Source: Edaphobacter sp. 4G125
GTDB taxonomy: Bacteria; Acidobacteriota; Terriglobia; Terriglobales; Acidobacteriaceae
Assembly (NCBI RefSeq): GCF_014274685.1
Contig: NZ_CP060393.1
Coordinates: forward strand, 4,089,501-4,153,500
Direction: 5' to 3'
Length of the DNA: 64,000 bases
Part shown: positions 43,163-51,265 of the stretch, one piece after another
Layout of the letters: each line of letters starts with the position of its first letter
How positions within the stretch are numbered: the first letter of the stretch is position 1
The notes under the pieces: model-generated
Database searches by the model: none
What the model saw: the letters and a program-made list of their open reading frames with translations, nothing else
Told to the model about the DNA's origin: nothing
Translations under genes and position numbers: made by a program

Positions 43163-45160
43163 TCAATCTTCCGTTGACTCTCCAGCCGTAGCCTCTTTCT
43201 TTACAGAACCTTCTATCGCCTCTGCCTCTTTTTCAGCACTCAATACCTGAGCCTTGGCAAAGGGATGCGGTGCCGTCGGCCCCTCTCCTATGCTCTCACC
43301 TGCGGCTTCCATCGTCTTGCCGCCCAGTGCTCCGGTAACCGCCGAATCCATCATCAGCTCGGCAAATCTCCGCGTCGCCTCGTCCAATCGTTCGATTGCC
43401 GCGCGAATCACCTTGTAGTCTCCACCCACGACCGAGGCCTTCAGCTCACCTTCAGCCTGCTCGATCTTCGCGATCTCCTCTGAGCTCAACTGCTGCCACG
43501 CCTCGTTCTTCCTACCCTTCTCCGTCGCGGCAAGAATCGTATCGGCCTCATTCTTCGCCTCGATCACCTGTCTCGCGCGAATATCTTCCTCCGCGTTATC
43601 GAATGAGGACAGGATCATTTCTTCCACTTGCTCGTCCGTCAGACCATAGGTCGGCTTCACCTCGATCTCGGCCTCTTTGCCGCTTCTCTGCTCACGCGCA
43701 CTCACGTGCAGAATTCCATTGGCATCGATCAGGAACTTCACCTCGATGCGCGGCAGCCCCGCCATCATTGGAGGAATCCCCTTTAGATCGAACCTCGCCA
43801 GAGACCGGCAGTCCTTCGCCAATTCACGCTCTCCCTGAACCACGTGGATCGCCACATTCGCCTGCCCGTCCACACCCGTGGTGAAATGCTCTGTCGCACT
43901 CGCCGGAATCGTCGAATTGCGCTGAATGATTTTTGCGACCACTCCCCCCAACGCCTCAATCCCCAGAGACAGCGGGGTCACGTCCAGCAACAGCAGGTCC
44001 TCCGTTGCCTTCGATCCTCCTCCGCTCAGGATGTCGGCCTGCACCGCCGCGCCCAGCGCCACAACCTCGTCAGGATTCAATTCCGTATGCGGCTTTTTTC
44101 CTCGCGCACTCAGTTCGAAGATCTCTGCAACCAGGCTGCGCACCGCTGGAATCCTCGTCGATCCACCGACCAGCACCACCTCATCAATTGCTGACGGTTC
44201 AATCCCGGCATCCTTCAATGCCTGCTTGCACGGGCCTGCTGTCCGCGCAATGACACCGGCAATCAGTCCTTCGAACTGCTCACGAGTGATCTCCCTCAAA
44301 TACCCCTTTCCGCTGGGTAGCGTCACATCCAGCCTGGCGGTGTCGGCATCTGAAAGTCGAATCTTCGCCTCGATCACTGCCTTGCGGATTGCCTGCACGA
44401 TCTCGCCATTGCCCCGAACATCCTCGCCCAGGTCGCCCGCAATATCATCCAGCGCAATCGCAATCATCAGGTTGTCGATATCGTCGCCGCCAAGGTGCGT
44501 ATCGCCACCCGTGGCGATCACCTCGAAGATCCCCTCGTGCAGCTTCAGGATCGAGATATCGAATGTGCCGCCGCCAAAGTCATACACGGCGATCAGGCCA
44601 TCTTTGTTCTTCTGCAACCCATAAGCCAGCGCTGCCGCCGTCGGCTCGTTCACCAGTCGCAGAACTTCAAGCCCCGCAATTCTCCCCGCATCCTTCGTCG
44701 CTTGCCGCTGCGCATCGTTGAAATAGGCGGGCACAGTAATCACGGCCTTCGTCACAGGAGCGCTAAAGAACCGCTCCGCATTCTTCTTCAACTGCCCCAG
44801 CACATAGGCTGAGGCCTCCGGCGGAGTCAAGGTCTTCTCCCCCACCTTCAGCTTCAGCACCTCGCCAGCCTGCAGATTTTCCACCAGATGGAATGGGAAG
44901 AGCTTCAGCTCCTCCTGAACATCCTCGACGCCCCGTCCCATCAATCGCTTGGCCGAATACACCACCATGCTCGCGTCCCGCAGCAACGCACCACGCGCAG
45001 CATTTCCCACGACCACGCCGCTGCCGTCGATCGCCACCACCGAAGGAACCAGCCGATCACCGTCCTCCCCCGGAATCACCGTCGGCGTCTCGCCCTGCAT
45101 ATACGCCACCAGGGAGTTGGTCGTCCCCAAATCAATCCCTACTACGCGTTCCTCTGCCAT
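43163..45160 (-). CDS. hscA: Hsp70-family Fe-S chaperone HscA
   Basis: 665 residues. Hsp70 signatures are complete: [46 protein letters not shown] and [14 protein letters not shown], followed by the substrate domain ([14 protein letters not shown]). The length and the partner genes fdx and iscX indicate HscA, which transfers clusters from the scaffold IscU with HscB. Neither iscS, iscU nor hscB is in the window: upstream lie only a dispersed repeat and an AraC gene. A general DnaK is the alternative, but the context argues for HscA. The C-terminal tail is acidic and Gly/Ala-rich. Confidence 0.9.
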   Translation of the reverse strand: MAEERVVGIDLGTTNSLVAYMQGETPTVIPGEDGDRLVPSVVAIDGSGVVVGNAARGALLRDASMVVYSAKRLMGRGVEDVQEELKLFPFHLVENLQAGEVLKLKVGEKTLTPPEASAYVLGQLKKNAERFFSAPVTKAVITVPAYFNDAQRQATKDAGRIAGLEVLRLVNEPTAAALAYGLQKNKDGLIAVYDFGGGTFDISILKLHEGIFEVIATGGDTHLGGDDIDNLMIAIALDDIAGDLGEDVRGNGEIVQAIRKAVIEAKIRLSDADTARLDVTLPSGKGYLREITREQFEGLIAGVIARTAGPCKQALKDAGIEPSAIDEVVLVGGSTRIPAVRSLVAEIFELSARGKKPHTELNPDEVVALGAAVQADILSGGGSKATEDLLLLDVTPLSLGIEALGGVVAKIIQRNSTIPASATEHFTTGVDGQANVAIHVVQGERELAKDCRSLARFDLKGIPPMMAGLPRIEVKFLIDANGILHVSAREQRSGKEAEIEVKPTYGLTDEQVEEMILSSFDNAEEDIRARQVIEAKNEADTILAATEKGRKNEAWQQLSSEEIAKIEQAEGELKASVVGGDYKVIRAAIERLDEATRRFAELMMDSAVTGALGGKTMEAAGESIGEGPTAPHPFAKAQVLSAEKEAEAIEGSVKKEATAGESTED

Positions 45161-45228
45161 CCAAAATCCTTTTTCTTAGCAAACTTCAATATCCACCCAC
45201 TCATAAACCCTTTCCCGTCAAAGAGAAG

Positions 45229-45272
45229 TGTCATCCTGAGCAAGCGGAACGAGTCGAAGGATCTGCGCTCCC
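45229..45272 (+). repeat. Dispersed intergenic repeat (tgtcatcctgag type)
   Basis: TGTCATCCTGAGCAAGCGGA then GAGTCGAAGGATCTGCGC, the same family as the copies at 13792, 42644 and 49467. It lies between the divergent hscA and AraC genes. The rest of that 233-bp gap shows no further feature. Confidence 0.6.
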
Positions 45273-45393
45273 AGAGCCAGAAGTCACCTGCCCATCGCAA
45301 CCATACTTACGAACTCTCTCTATTGTCCTACAATCACTGCATTGCAGGCCCGCCGCCTGACAGATTGATGCCCAACCTCCAGAGGCCGATGCC

Positions 45394-46215
45394 ATGCTTT
45401 ACCTTGAGCGCGCCCCACATCCCGCTCTCGTTCCTTTTATCCACACCCTCTGGTATGCTCGCGATCCTCACGCCACCCACTCCCACCAGCGTGTCCTTCC
45501 TACTGGACATTCCCAGGTCGTCATCTCGCTTGCACAGAATTACCTCACCGACGCCAACCACCCCACCGATCCTCTCCAGCCCTCCCCTCCAGGACTCTTT
45601 CTCGGCCTCTATTCCGCCTATCAGCACATCGACACCATCGACCTCGCAGAGCTGATCGGCATCTCCTTCCATCCCGGGGGAACCTTGCCCTTCTTTCCTC
45701 ACACCGCCAGCTTCTTCAGCAACTGTGAAACCGACCTCGAAAGCCTCTGGGGAGCTCCCTTCCGTTCTCTTCGCGACCATCTTCGCGAACTCACTACACC
45801 AGCGCAGAAATTCGACCTCCTCGAAAAATTCCTGCTCGACCAACTCCAACATTCCCGCGTCAGCGCTCTCAACGGGATCGTTCACTACTCATTGCAAACC
45901 ATCCACGCCGCACCCCATATCGCCACCGTCGCCGAGCTCGCTCGCACCACCGGCCTTAGCTCGCGCCGCCTGTCGCAACTCTTCACAGAACACGTTGGCG
46001 TCTCGCCCAAACTCTACTGCCGGATTCAACGATTCCAACATGTGGTGCAACAACTACATCGAGCGACAGAAATCCCCTGGCCTGAACTCGCCCTCGCCTG
46101 CGGCTACTACGACCAGTCTCACTTCGCCAACGACTTCCGCGCTTTCTCCGGACTCAGCCCCACCAGCTACACCACTTCCACCCGTCCCTGGAGCAACCAC
46201 ATCAACATTGACTAA
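45394..46215 (+). CDS. AraC-family transcriptional regulator
   Basis: 273 residues; GAGG lies eight bases before ATG 45394. The N-terminal 155 residues resemble the DUF6597-type sensor part (LPTGHSQVVISLAQNY, LIGISFHPGGTLPFF). The C-terminal domain from about 175 has both AraC helix-turn-helix motifs: VAELARTTGLSSRRLSQLF, EHVGVSPKLYCRIQRFQHV, and WPELALACGYYDQSHFANDF followed by FRAFSGLSPTSY. It is convergent with the TetR gene that follows. The effector and targets are unknown. Confidence 0.93.
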   Translation: MLYLERAPHPALVPFIHTLWYARDPHATHSHQRVLPTGHSQVVISLAQNYLTDANHPTDPLQPSPPGLFLGLYSAYQHIDTIDLAELIGISFHPGGTLPFFPHTASFFSNCETDLESLWGAPFRSLRDHLRELTTPAQKFDLLEKFLLDQLQHSRVSALNGIVHYSLQTIHAAPHIATVAELARTTGLSSRRLSQLFTEHVGVSPKLYCRIQRFQHVVQQLHRATEIPWPELALACGYYDQSHFANDFRAFSGLSPTSYTTSTRPWSNHINID

Positions 46216-46225
46216 GGCCGTTGTC

Positions 46226-46876
46226 TCACCCTACCAGTTCTCTTCGCAGAGTCTCCCTCAACCATGCCTCGTATTCATCTCCCGTCCAGCCTCGCTCCCG
46301 CACCAGCATCCGGAAGACTTCACGGCTTGTCAGTGTCCATAGAACAGCCCGCGCGGCCTCACGGCTCAGTTCTGGTTTCAGCAGATTCGTCCGCTCCAGT
46401 GCATGGATCACCATAACCTGCGAATCGTATCGCTGACAGTTCCGTTCATCCTCGACCGCAGTTAGCTCTGGCGCCACCATCCCCGCACCACGCAACAGAT
46501 TCTCCACCGGAATCTCCGCTTCGTAGATCTTGCGCGCAAACCGAGGCGGAAACTCGATCAACTCCATCGGATCGGTCACCTTCCTCGCTGCGGTGATTAG
46601 CGCCTGGTACTCCTCTCCAAAACGCGCCTGATCCAGTAACTCCGACACAATCCCTTTCTTCGATCCGAAGACCGCATATACCGTCGGCACCGCCACTCCG
46701 GCGGCCTTTGCCACTGCGGGAATTGTCATTCCCGCATACCCGGTCTCCTCCAGAAGTCGTCTCGCTGCCTCTGCGATCCTCTTCCGAGTCTCACCAGCCT
46801 GTCGCTGCCGCACCGGCGATTCATAGACCCGCCGTTCCGGTATCTTCACTCCGCGACCCGACGCCGACAGCCTCAT
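46226..46876 (-). CDS. TetR-family transcriptional regulator
   Basis: 216 residues from ATG 46876; the frame is open to 46957, but that extension would cover the operator-like repeat, and an in-frame GTG near 46903 is another option. The helix-turn-helix is at about 28-65: TRKRIAEAARRLLEETG, MTIPAVAKAAGVAVPTVYAVF and GSKKGIVSELL. The remaining helices form the ligand-binding core. It is divergent from a SnoaL-like/NmrA-like pair and most likely represses it and itself through the inverted repeat at 46921-46948. The ligand is unknown. Confidence 0.9.
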   Translation of the reverse strand: MRLSASGRGVKIPERRVYESPVRQRQAGETRKRIAEAARRLLEETGYAGMTIPAVAKAAGVAVPTVYAVFGSKKGIVSELLDQARFGEEYQALITAARKVTDPMELIEFPPRFARKIYEAEIPVENLLRGAGMVAPELTAVEDERNCQRYDSQVMVIHALERTNLLKPELSREAARAVLWTLTSREVFRMLVRERGWTGDEYEAWLRETLRRELVG

Positions 46877-46920
46877 CGTTTTTTTTGATTTTGCTGCCAC
46901 CTTTCGATCATAACGACATC

Positions 46921-46948
46921 TATTCGATATGTATTCATATATTGAATA
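46921..46948. promoter_or_regulatory. Inverted repeat between TetR and SnoaL genes, candidate TetR operator
   Basis: TATTCGATAT (46921-46930) mirrors ATATTGAATA (46939-46948) with one mismatch across a short centre; 10 of 14 positions pair over the whole 28 bases. It ends 11 bases before the start codon of the downstream gene, so binding would block the promoter. Confidence 0.55.
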
Positions 46949-46959
46949 GGAGAGCATAC

Positions 46960-47493
46960 ATGTCGCTTCTTCGCTTCATGCTGGCCTTAACCCTCCTGTT
47001 TCCATCACCTGTCCACGCTCAAACCAAAGGAGACCCCATGTCAGTCGCCGCCGTCGCCGATCATGCCGCCACCATTCGCCGCTTCTACGAGGAATGTCTT
47101 AATCAGCATCAATCAGAAATCCTCCCCGAAATCTTCACGCCTGATGTAATCGTTCACGCCCCGAATGGGGATGGATCAAGTTTGGCCGCCATTCAGCAGA
47201 CCGTCGAACGCGTCCACGCCATGTTCCCTGATCATCACTTTGTCGTAGACGATGTTGTCGTCAATGGCGATAAAGCTGCGGCCCGTTGGACCATGACCGC
47301 CACAAATACCGCTCCTCTCGGCGGCATTCCACCTACAGGCAAGCCCATTACTCAACGCGCCGTCGTCTTCTATCGCTTTCAGGGAGACAAGATTGCCGAG
47401 TTCTGGCTGCAGCTCGATCAGATCGGAGTTTTGCGCCAGATCGGCGTCCAGATTCCCGGTGCTCCGTCCGCCTCTGCCCCACCAGCACGGTAA
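46960..47493 (+). CDS. Exported SnoaL-like / ester-cyclase-type protein
   Basis: 177 residues from ATG 46960, with AGGAG seven bases upstream; the open frame runs back to 46708 through the TetR gene. A signal peptide (MSLLRFMLALTLLFPSPVHAQ) is followed by a SnoaL-like NTF2 fold: AATIRRFYEECLNQHQSEIL, FTPDVIVHAPNG, VERVHAMFPDHHFVVDDVVV, AARWTMTATN and GKPITQRAVVFYRFQGDKI. Such proteins are annotated as ester cyclases, mostly without known substrates. It heads a two-gene unit with an NmrA-like oxidoreductase and is probably TetR-controlled. Confidence 0.85.
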   Translation: MSLLRFMLALTLLFPSPVHAQTKGDPMSVAAVADHAATIRRFYEECLNQHQSEILPEIFTPDVIVHAPNGDGSSLAAIQQTVERVHAMFPDHHFVVDDVVVNGDKAAARWTMTATNTAPLGGIPPTGKPITQRAVVFYRFQGDKIAEFWLQLDQIGVLRQIGVQIPGAPSASAPPAR

Positions 47494-47530
47494 CCATCAA
47501 AATGAATTTTTCCGGTTAAGGAGATCAGAC

Positions 47531-48145
47531 ATGCGACTCATCATTCTGGGAGCGACAGGCGGCATCGGACGCCTGCTCCTTCCACTAGCACTCGATCAGG
47601 GACATCAGGTTACCGCCTTCGTGCGTTCCCCGCAGAAGATCACTCAGACGAATCCCAACCTTCGAGTCATCGGAGGAGATCTCTTCGATTCGCAGCAGAT
47701 GGCAGAGGCGGTTCGTGGCAGTGATGTTGTCCTCTCTGCTTTTGGCCCGGTTGTTCTTCGGCCTACGCATCAGCGTCGCGATTTCGGACGTGGTCTGGTT
47801 GAAGCTCTTCGCGCGGCGAGGGTCCAACGATTTATCCATGTCAGCTCGGCGTTTGTTTTCAACGATGGCGGCCTGGTCGTGAAGCTGATTGCAAATACGC
47901 TCTTTCGCAATGTCACCGTCGATCACCGAGACAGCGAAAAAGAGATGGCGCAGTCTGATCTAGCCTGGACGATCCTTCGTCCACCTCGCCTAACTAACGA
48001 TCCTGCGACCAACCGCTTCCGAGTCGCTTCCGGACATCTGCCTAAAAATGGGTTCACCATTTCGCGAGCCGACGTTGCAACTTTCATGATCGAGGAGGCG
48101 ATTGCACCACGCTACGTACGGCAGGTGGTCGGGCTAAGCAATTAG
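47531..48145 (+). CDS. NAD(P)-binding NmrA/SDR-like oxidoreductase
   Basis: 204 residues from ATG 47531, with GGAG upstream. The Rossmann start IILGATGGIGRLLLPLAL holds GATGGIG, followed by VTAFVRSPQKI, VIGGDLFD, GSDVVLSAFGP and FIHVSSAFVF. This is the NmrA-like/atypical SDR group, which binds NAD(P) and often senses redox state or reduces quinones. It is 37 bases downstream of the SnoaL-like gene. Its last four bases overlap the convergent nhaA gene. Confidence 0.88.
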   Translation: MRLIILGATGGIGRLLLPLALDQGHQVTAFVRSPQKITQTNPNLRVIGGDLFDSQQMAEAVRGSDVVLSAFGPVVLRPTHQRRDFGRGLVEALRAARVQRFIHVSSAFVFNDGGLVVKLIANTLFRNVTVDHRDSEKEMAQSDLAWTILRPPRLTNDPATNRFRVASGHLPKNGFTISRADVATFMIEEAIAPRYVRQVVGLSN

Positions 48146-49395
48146 ATAGGAACCTGCTCCTCGAAGGACTCCGGAACGCGGGAGCGGCGGCTGAGGTTCG
48201 TTAGAAGGAAGATTCCCACCAAAGCCGCTGCAGTTGAAGCGATCAACACAGCAAAGCGGACGAGAGCAAACTGAGCTTCCGTCTCAAAAGCGAGACCTGC
48301 AATAAAGATCGAAACCGTGAATCCTATGCCTCCAAGCCACGCGACTGCATGGAGTTGCTTCCAGCTCACTCCATGGGGCAGTTCTGCAAGCTTCAGCTGC
48401 ACAGCGATCCAAGAGAAGAGGGTAATGCCAATGGCTTTACCGAAAACAAGTCCAAAAAAAATCCCCAGAAAGATGGGGTCCCACACGGCATCACTATTGA
48501 GATCCTTAAGGGCAACGCCTGCGTTGGCAAAGGCGAAGAGGGGCACAATGCCAAAGCTAACCCAGGGGTGTAGTGCCGCCTCCAGACGATGCAAAGGAGA
48601 CTCCTGTGCCTTGCTGCTCTCCTGAGATCCATGACCGGTGGTTGGAATCGCAAAGGCCAGCAGGACTCCCGCCAGTGTGGCGTGCACTCCTGAAGCATGA
48701 AAGGTCCACCACAACAAAACGCCCGCAGAAAGATAGATGCTCAACCGTGTTATGCCCGCACGGTTAAGCAAAAGACAGCCTGCAAACAGCAGGATCGCTG
48801 CGAAGAGATAACCATAGTTCAAATGGCGCGTATACACCGTTGCGATCACCAGCACCCCCACAATATCGTCGACGATTGCCAGGGTAACGAGAAAGACCTT
48901 CAGTCCCAGTGGAATACGCCGGCCAAAGAGAGAGAGGACAGCCAGAGAGAAGGCGATGTCGGTTGCGATCGGAATTCCCCAACCATGGGCACCCTCTTTA
49001 CCGCTGTTCAGGACCAGATAGATCAGTGCGGGAGTAATTACGCCTCCCAGTGCAGCCAGAATGGGCAGCAGCGCCCGACGCAGAGACGAGAGCTCTCCGG
49101 TCACAAGCTCGCGCTTGATCTCCAGCCCCATCACAAGAAAAAAGATCGCCATCAGACCGTCGTTTACAGCCTCGTGAAGGGTCCAATGGAAGCTGATCTT
49201 CCCCAATGCCACTGCGATCGGAGAGTGAAGCAGCACCCCATATAAGGGTGCGAGGGGAGAATTGGCAAGCATAACTGCTACGAGCGAAGCGATCAGCAAC
49301 AAGAGGCTGCCCGAATACTCCAGTTGGATAAATTGGAGAAAAGGTGCAATCAATCGGTGCATTGGTTTCTGCCCGGTCTGCGGCAATATCTTCAT
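48142..49395 (-). CDS. nhaA: Na+/H+ antiporter NhaA
   Basis: 417 residues with about 12 membrane helices. The NhaA signature regions are present: LHEAVNDGLMAIFFLVMGLEIKRE (residues described in parts), GWGIPIATDIAFSLAVLSLF with the two ion-binding aspartates' context (ATDIAF, and VTLAIVDDIVGVLV), and GIVPLFAFANAGV. It exchanges sodium for protons across the inner membrane. No ribosome site is obvious at ATG 49395; the methionine at residue 12 is an alternative start. Confidence 0.94.
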   Translation of the reverse strand: MKILPQTGQKPMHRLIAPFLQFIQLEYSGSLLLLIASLVAVMLANSPLAPLYGVLLHSPIAVALGKISFHWTLHEAVNDGLMAIFFLVMGLEIKRELVTGELSSLRRALLPILAALGGVITPALIYLVLNSGKEGAHGWGIPIATDIAFSLAVLSLFGRRIPLGLKVFLVTLAIVDDIVGVLVIATVYTRHLNYGYLFAAILLFAGCLLLNRAGITRLSIYLSAGVLLWWTFHASGVHATLAGVLLAFAIPTTGHGSQESSKAQESPLHRLEAALHPWVSFGIVPLFAFANAGVALKDLNSDAVWDPIFLGIFFGLVFGKAIGITLFSWIAVQLKLAELPHGVSWKQLHAVAWLGGIGFTVSIFIAGLAFETEAQFALVRFAVLIASTAAALVGIFLLTNLSRRSRVPESFEEQVPI

Positions 49396-49466
49396 TGAGA
49401 GATGCTACCGGGATTGGGAATCGCTTGCAGAGAATGGCTGCATGCAGCGCGAGCACCACAAGTAAG

Positions 49467-49530
49467 TGTCATCCCTGAGCGGAGCCGAAGGGCAAGACGA
49501 AGAGCCTGCCCTGAAAGGGACCTGCGATTG
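49467..49530 (+). repeat. Dispersed intergenic repeat (tgtcatccctgagcg type)
   Basis: TGTCATCCCTGAGCGGAGCC then GAAGGGCAAGACGAAGAGCC and GGGACCTGCGATTG, a variant with a small insertion. It lies between nhaA and the VOC gene. Confidence 0.55.
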
Positions 49531-49599
49531 TCTCCTCTGGTTTTTATATTTCCGATTTTTCCAAGACAGACTCTCCTTGAAAGGAGCACTCTTCCTGTT

Positions 49600-50031
49600 A
49601 TGACAACAACACCTCACTCCACTGCGATTCCCTGTTTGCGCTATCGAGATGCACATGCTGCCATCGAGTGGCTGATACGTGCTTTCGGATTCCAGAAGAA
49701 CGCTGTCTACGATGGCCCGGACAACACGGTCGTTCATGCTCAGCTCACCCATGGCGAAGGCGGGATGATTATGCTTGGCTCCGTCGACAACAAATCCGAG
49801 TACGGCAAATTGATGGTTCATCCCGACGAGATCGGATTACGCCAGACAAGCAGCACCTGTCTTATCGTTTCTGATGCGGATGCCGTTTATGCCACCGCTA
49901 AAGCTGCTGGAGCCAAGATGCTGCTCGACATTCGCGATATGGATTATGGCGGCCGAGGATTTACCTGTCGCGATCTCGAAGGCTATGTCTGGAGTATCGG
50001 AAGCTACAACCCCTGGCAAACCTTTGCATAG
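49600..50031 (+). CDS. VOC-family (glyoxalase/bleomycin-resistance-like) protein
   Basis: 143 residues from ATG 49600; the open frame extends to 49402 without a start. The two beta-alpha-beta-beta-beta units of the VOC fold are seen: AIPCLRYRDAHAAIEWLIRAF, HAQLTHGEGGMIMLG, then STCLIVSDADAVYATAKAAGA and GGRGFTCRDLEGYVWSIGSY, with the metal-position residues His and Glu near the strand ends (HAQL, DLEG). It may be a PhnB-like stress or antibiotic-modification protein; the substrate is unknown. It stands alone after nhaA and before a DinB-family gene. Confidence 0.85.
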   Translation: MTTTPHSTAIPCLRYRDAHAAIEWLIRAFGFQKNAVYDGPDNTVVHAQLTHGEGGMIMLGSVDNKSEYGKLMVHPDEIGLRQTSSTCLIVSDADAVYATAKAAGAKMLLDIRDMDYGGRGFTCRDLEGYVWSIGSYNPWQTFA

Positions 50032-50093
50032 TCCTCCATCGCGATGTGACATGAGGTAGCGACAGAGCTTTCGCGCCATGATACCGTCATGCA

Positions 50094-50576
50094 ATGGAGC
50101 TCAACCCCTACGCAAAATTTCTTGGCGATCAGGAGCCGATTCCAGTCATCACTGCGACGGTCGAGCGAATCCACGCCCTCGTGGATTCGCTCTCTCCTGC
50201 CCAGGTGGATCGCAGTCCTGAACCAGGCAAATGGAGCATTCGAGAGATCGTCGCGCATCTTGCAGATTGCGAGCTGGTCTTTTCTGTCCGTCTGCGCCAG
50301 ACGCTTGCAGAGGAGCACCATATCATTCAGCCCTTTGATCAGACGGTCTGGGGGGAGCGTTACGCTGCGTACGATCTGAACTCAGCCCTTGCCATGTTTA
50401 CCGCAGCGCGAAACTGGAATCTCAAGTTCCTGACCACAGTCACCGAAGATGATCGGCATCGTCCTGTTACGCATCCCGAGCGTGGCACGATGACACTGTG
50501 GACGATTGTCGAGACGATGGCCGGGCACGACATCAATCACCTTCAGCAGATTGAACGGGTCGCGAAAAGCGCTTAG
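50094..50576 (+). CDS. DinB-family metalloprotein
   Basis: 160 residues. The DinB/YfiT four-helix bundle metal triad can be read: His55 in REIVAHLADCE, and His145 and His149 in MAGHDINHLQQI. WSIREIVAHLADCE and ADC-E plus the C-terminal GHDINHLQQI are the family hallmarks. Members act as thiol (bacillithiol or other) transferases or stress proteins in several bacteria. It follows the VOC gene by 62 bases; the two may be co-transcribed. The function here is unknown. Confidence 0.88.
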   Translation: MELNPYAKFLGDQEPIPVITATVERIHALVDSLSPAQVDRSPEPGKWSIREIVAHLADCELVFSVRLRQTLAEEHHIIQPFDQTVWGERYAAYDLNSALAMFTAARNWNLKFLTTVTEDDRHRPVTHPERGTMTLWTIVETMAGHDINHLQQIERVAKSA

Positions 50577-50965
50577 CGGCCCATCGACGCCTGGCCCCCT
50601 CCCCTTGCTTTTATGCAAAGTATTCATTTAGCAGACCTTAGCCGGGGACTGTATGCGTAAAATATTCCAACGAAACGACTTAATAGTCAAAATATAGAAA
50701 ACAAAAGAGTTGATGGAAACCTCTATCCTGGCTGCTCTTTTCTCTTCCTCTTCCAGTATAGAAAAACGGGTAAGGTGAAACTGCACCTTTTCGAACAAGA
50801 AAAAAGTCTTATAAGTATTTTATTTTGTGCAGGATTACTTGATCGATTCGAGAACGCAGGGGTTGACAGAAATTTTGAATAGACCCGATTTGATTTGTGG
50901 CGAAGAGTCGATCTATTGTTCCGCCTCTTCGGCAAGCTCTTGGTGGTTCAAGCTTCGCTCGAATG
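50577..50965. other. 389-bp region between convergent genes (DinB and MoaD-like)
   Basis: No promoter is needed here, yet the space is large and AT-rich. It contains copy 2 of the three-unit dispersed repeat (50594-50715), a small hairpin AAGGTG/CACCTT (50772-50789) and a plus-strand TTGACA at 50863 without a clear -10. Short open frames show no coding character. Confidence 0.55.
50594..50715 (+). repeat. Dispersed AT-rich repeat with three internal units (copy 2)
   Basis: Starts with the C-run CCCCCTCCCC, then GCAAAGTATTCATTTA (50615), GTAAAATATTCCAACG (50657) and GTCAAAATATAGAAAA (50686). Unit spacing is about 42 then 30 bases, the same as in the inverted copy at 15809-15936, and CTTAGC..GGGGACT between units 1 and 2 also matches (CTTAGC..CGGACT). 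Confidence 0.55.
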
Positions 50966-51265
50966 TCACCCTCCCGCCACGGCCCCAATGACCAGGAACG
51001 GCTCTTTACCCTGAACCACCTCTTCAGGAAGAGGTGCATCCGGGGGCTCGTGCGAAAGGTCCTGCGCGCAAGCGAAGAACCTGAGGAAAGAACGACGTTG
51101 CTTTGTGGTGTGGTCGCGGATGGTGCCTTCCAGCATCGGGTATGCAGCCTCTACCGCATCCAGCACCGAGGACTGAGTTGGCGTCCCTTCCACTTCAACA
51201 GCAATCTCTCCCTTGACCCCCGCCAGAGTGCGGAGATGCGCAGGCAACTGCACCTGAATCTTCAT
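50966..51265 (-). CDS. MoaD/ThiS-like ubiquitin-fold protein with C-terminal Gly-Gly
   Basis: 99 residues. The beta-grasp pattern ([51 protein letters not shown]) and the terminal Gly-Gly are those of sulfur carriers MoaD and ThiS, which are adenylated and thiocarboxylated at that glycine. Here the central segment ([20 protein letters not shown]) differs, and no E1 enzyme (MoeB/ThiF), MoaE or ThiG is encoded nearby. The start overlaps the upstream propeller gene by ATGA at 51262-51265, so translation is coupled. The acceptor of the putative carrier is unknown. Confidence 0.85.
   Translation of the reverse strand: MKIQVQLPAHLRTLAGVKGEIAVEVEGTPTQSSVLDAVEAAYPMLEGTIRDHTTKQRRSFLRFFACAQDLSHEPPDAPLPEEVVQGKEPFLVIGAVAGG

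Noticed and set aside
50723-50935. Short minus-strand frame in the DinB/MoaD gap
   Set aside because: It is Arg/Ser/Lys-rich low-complexity sequence in an AT-rich repeat region with no ribosome site or family motif.
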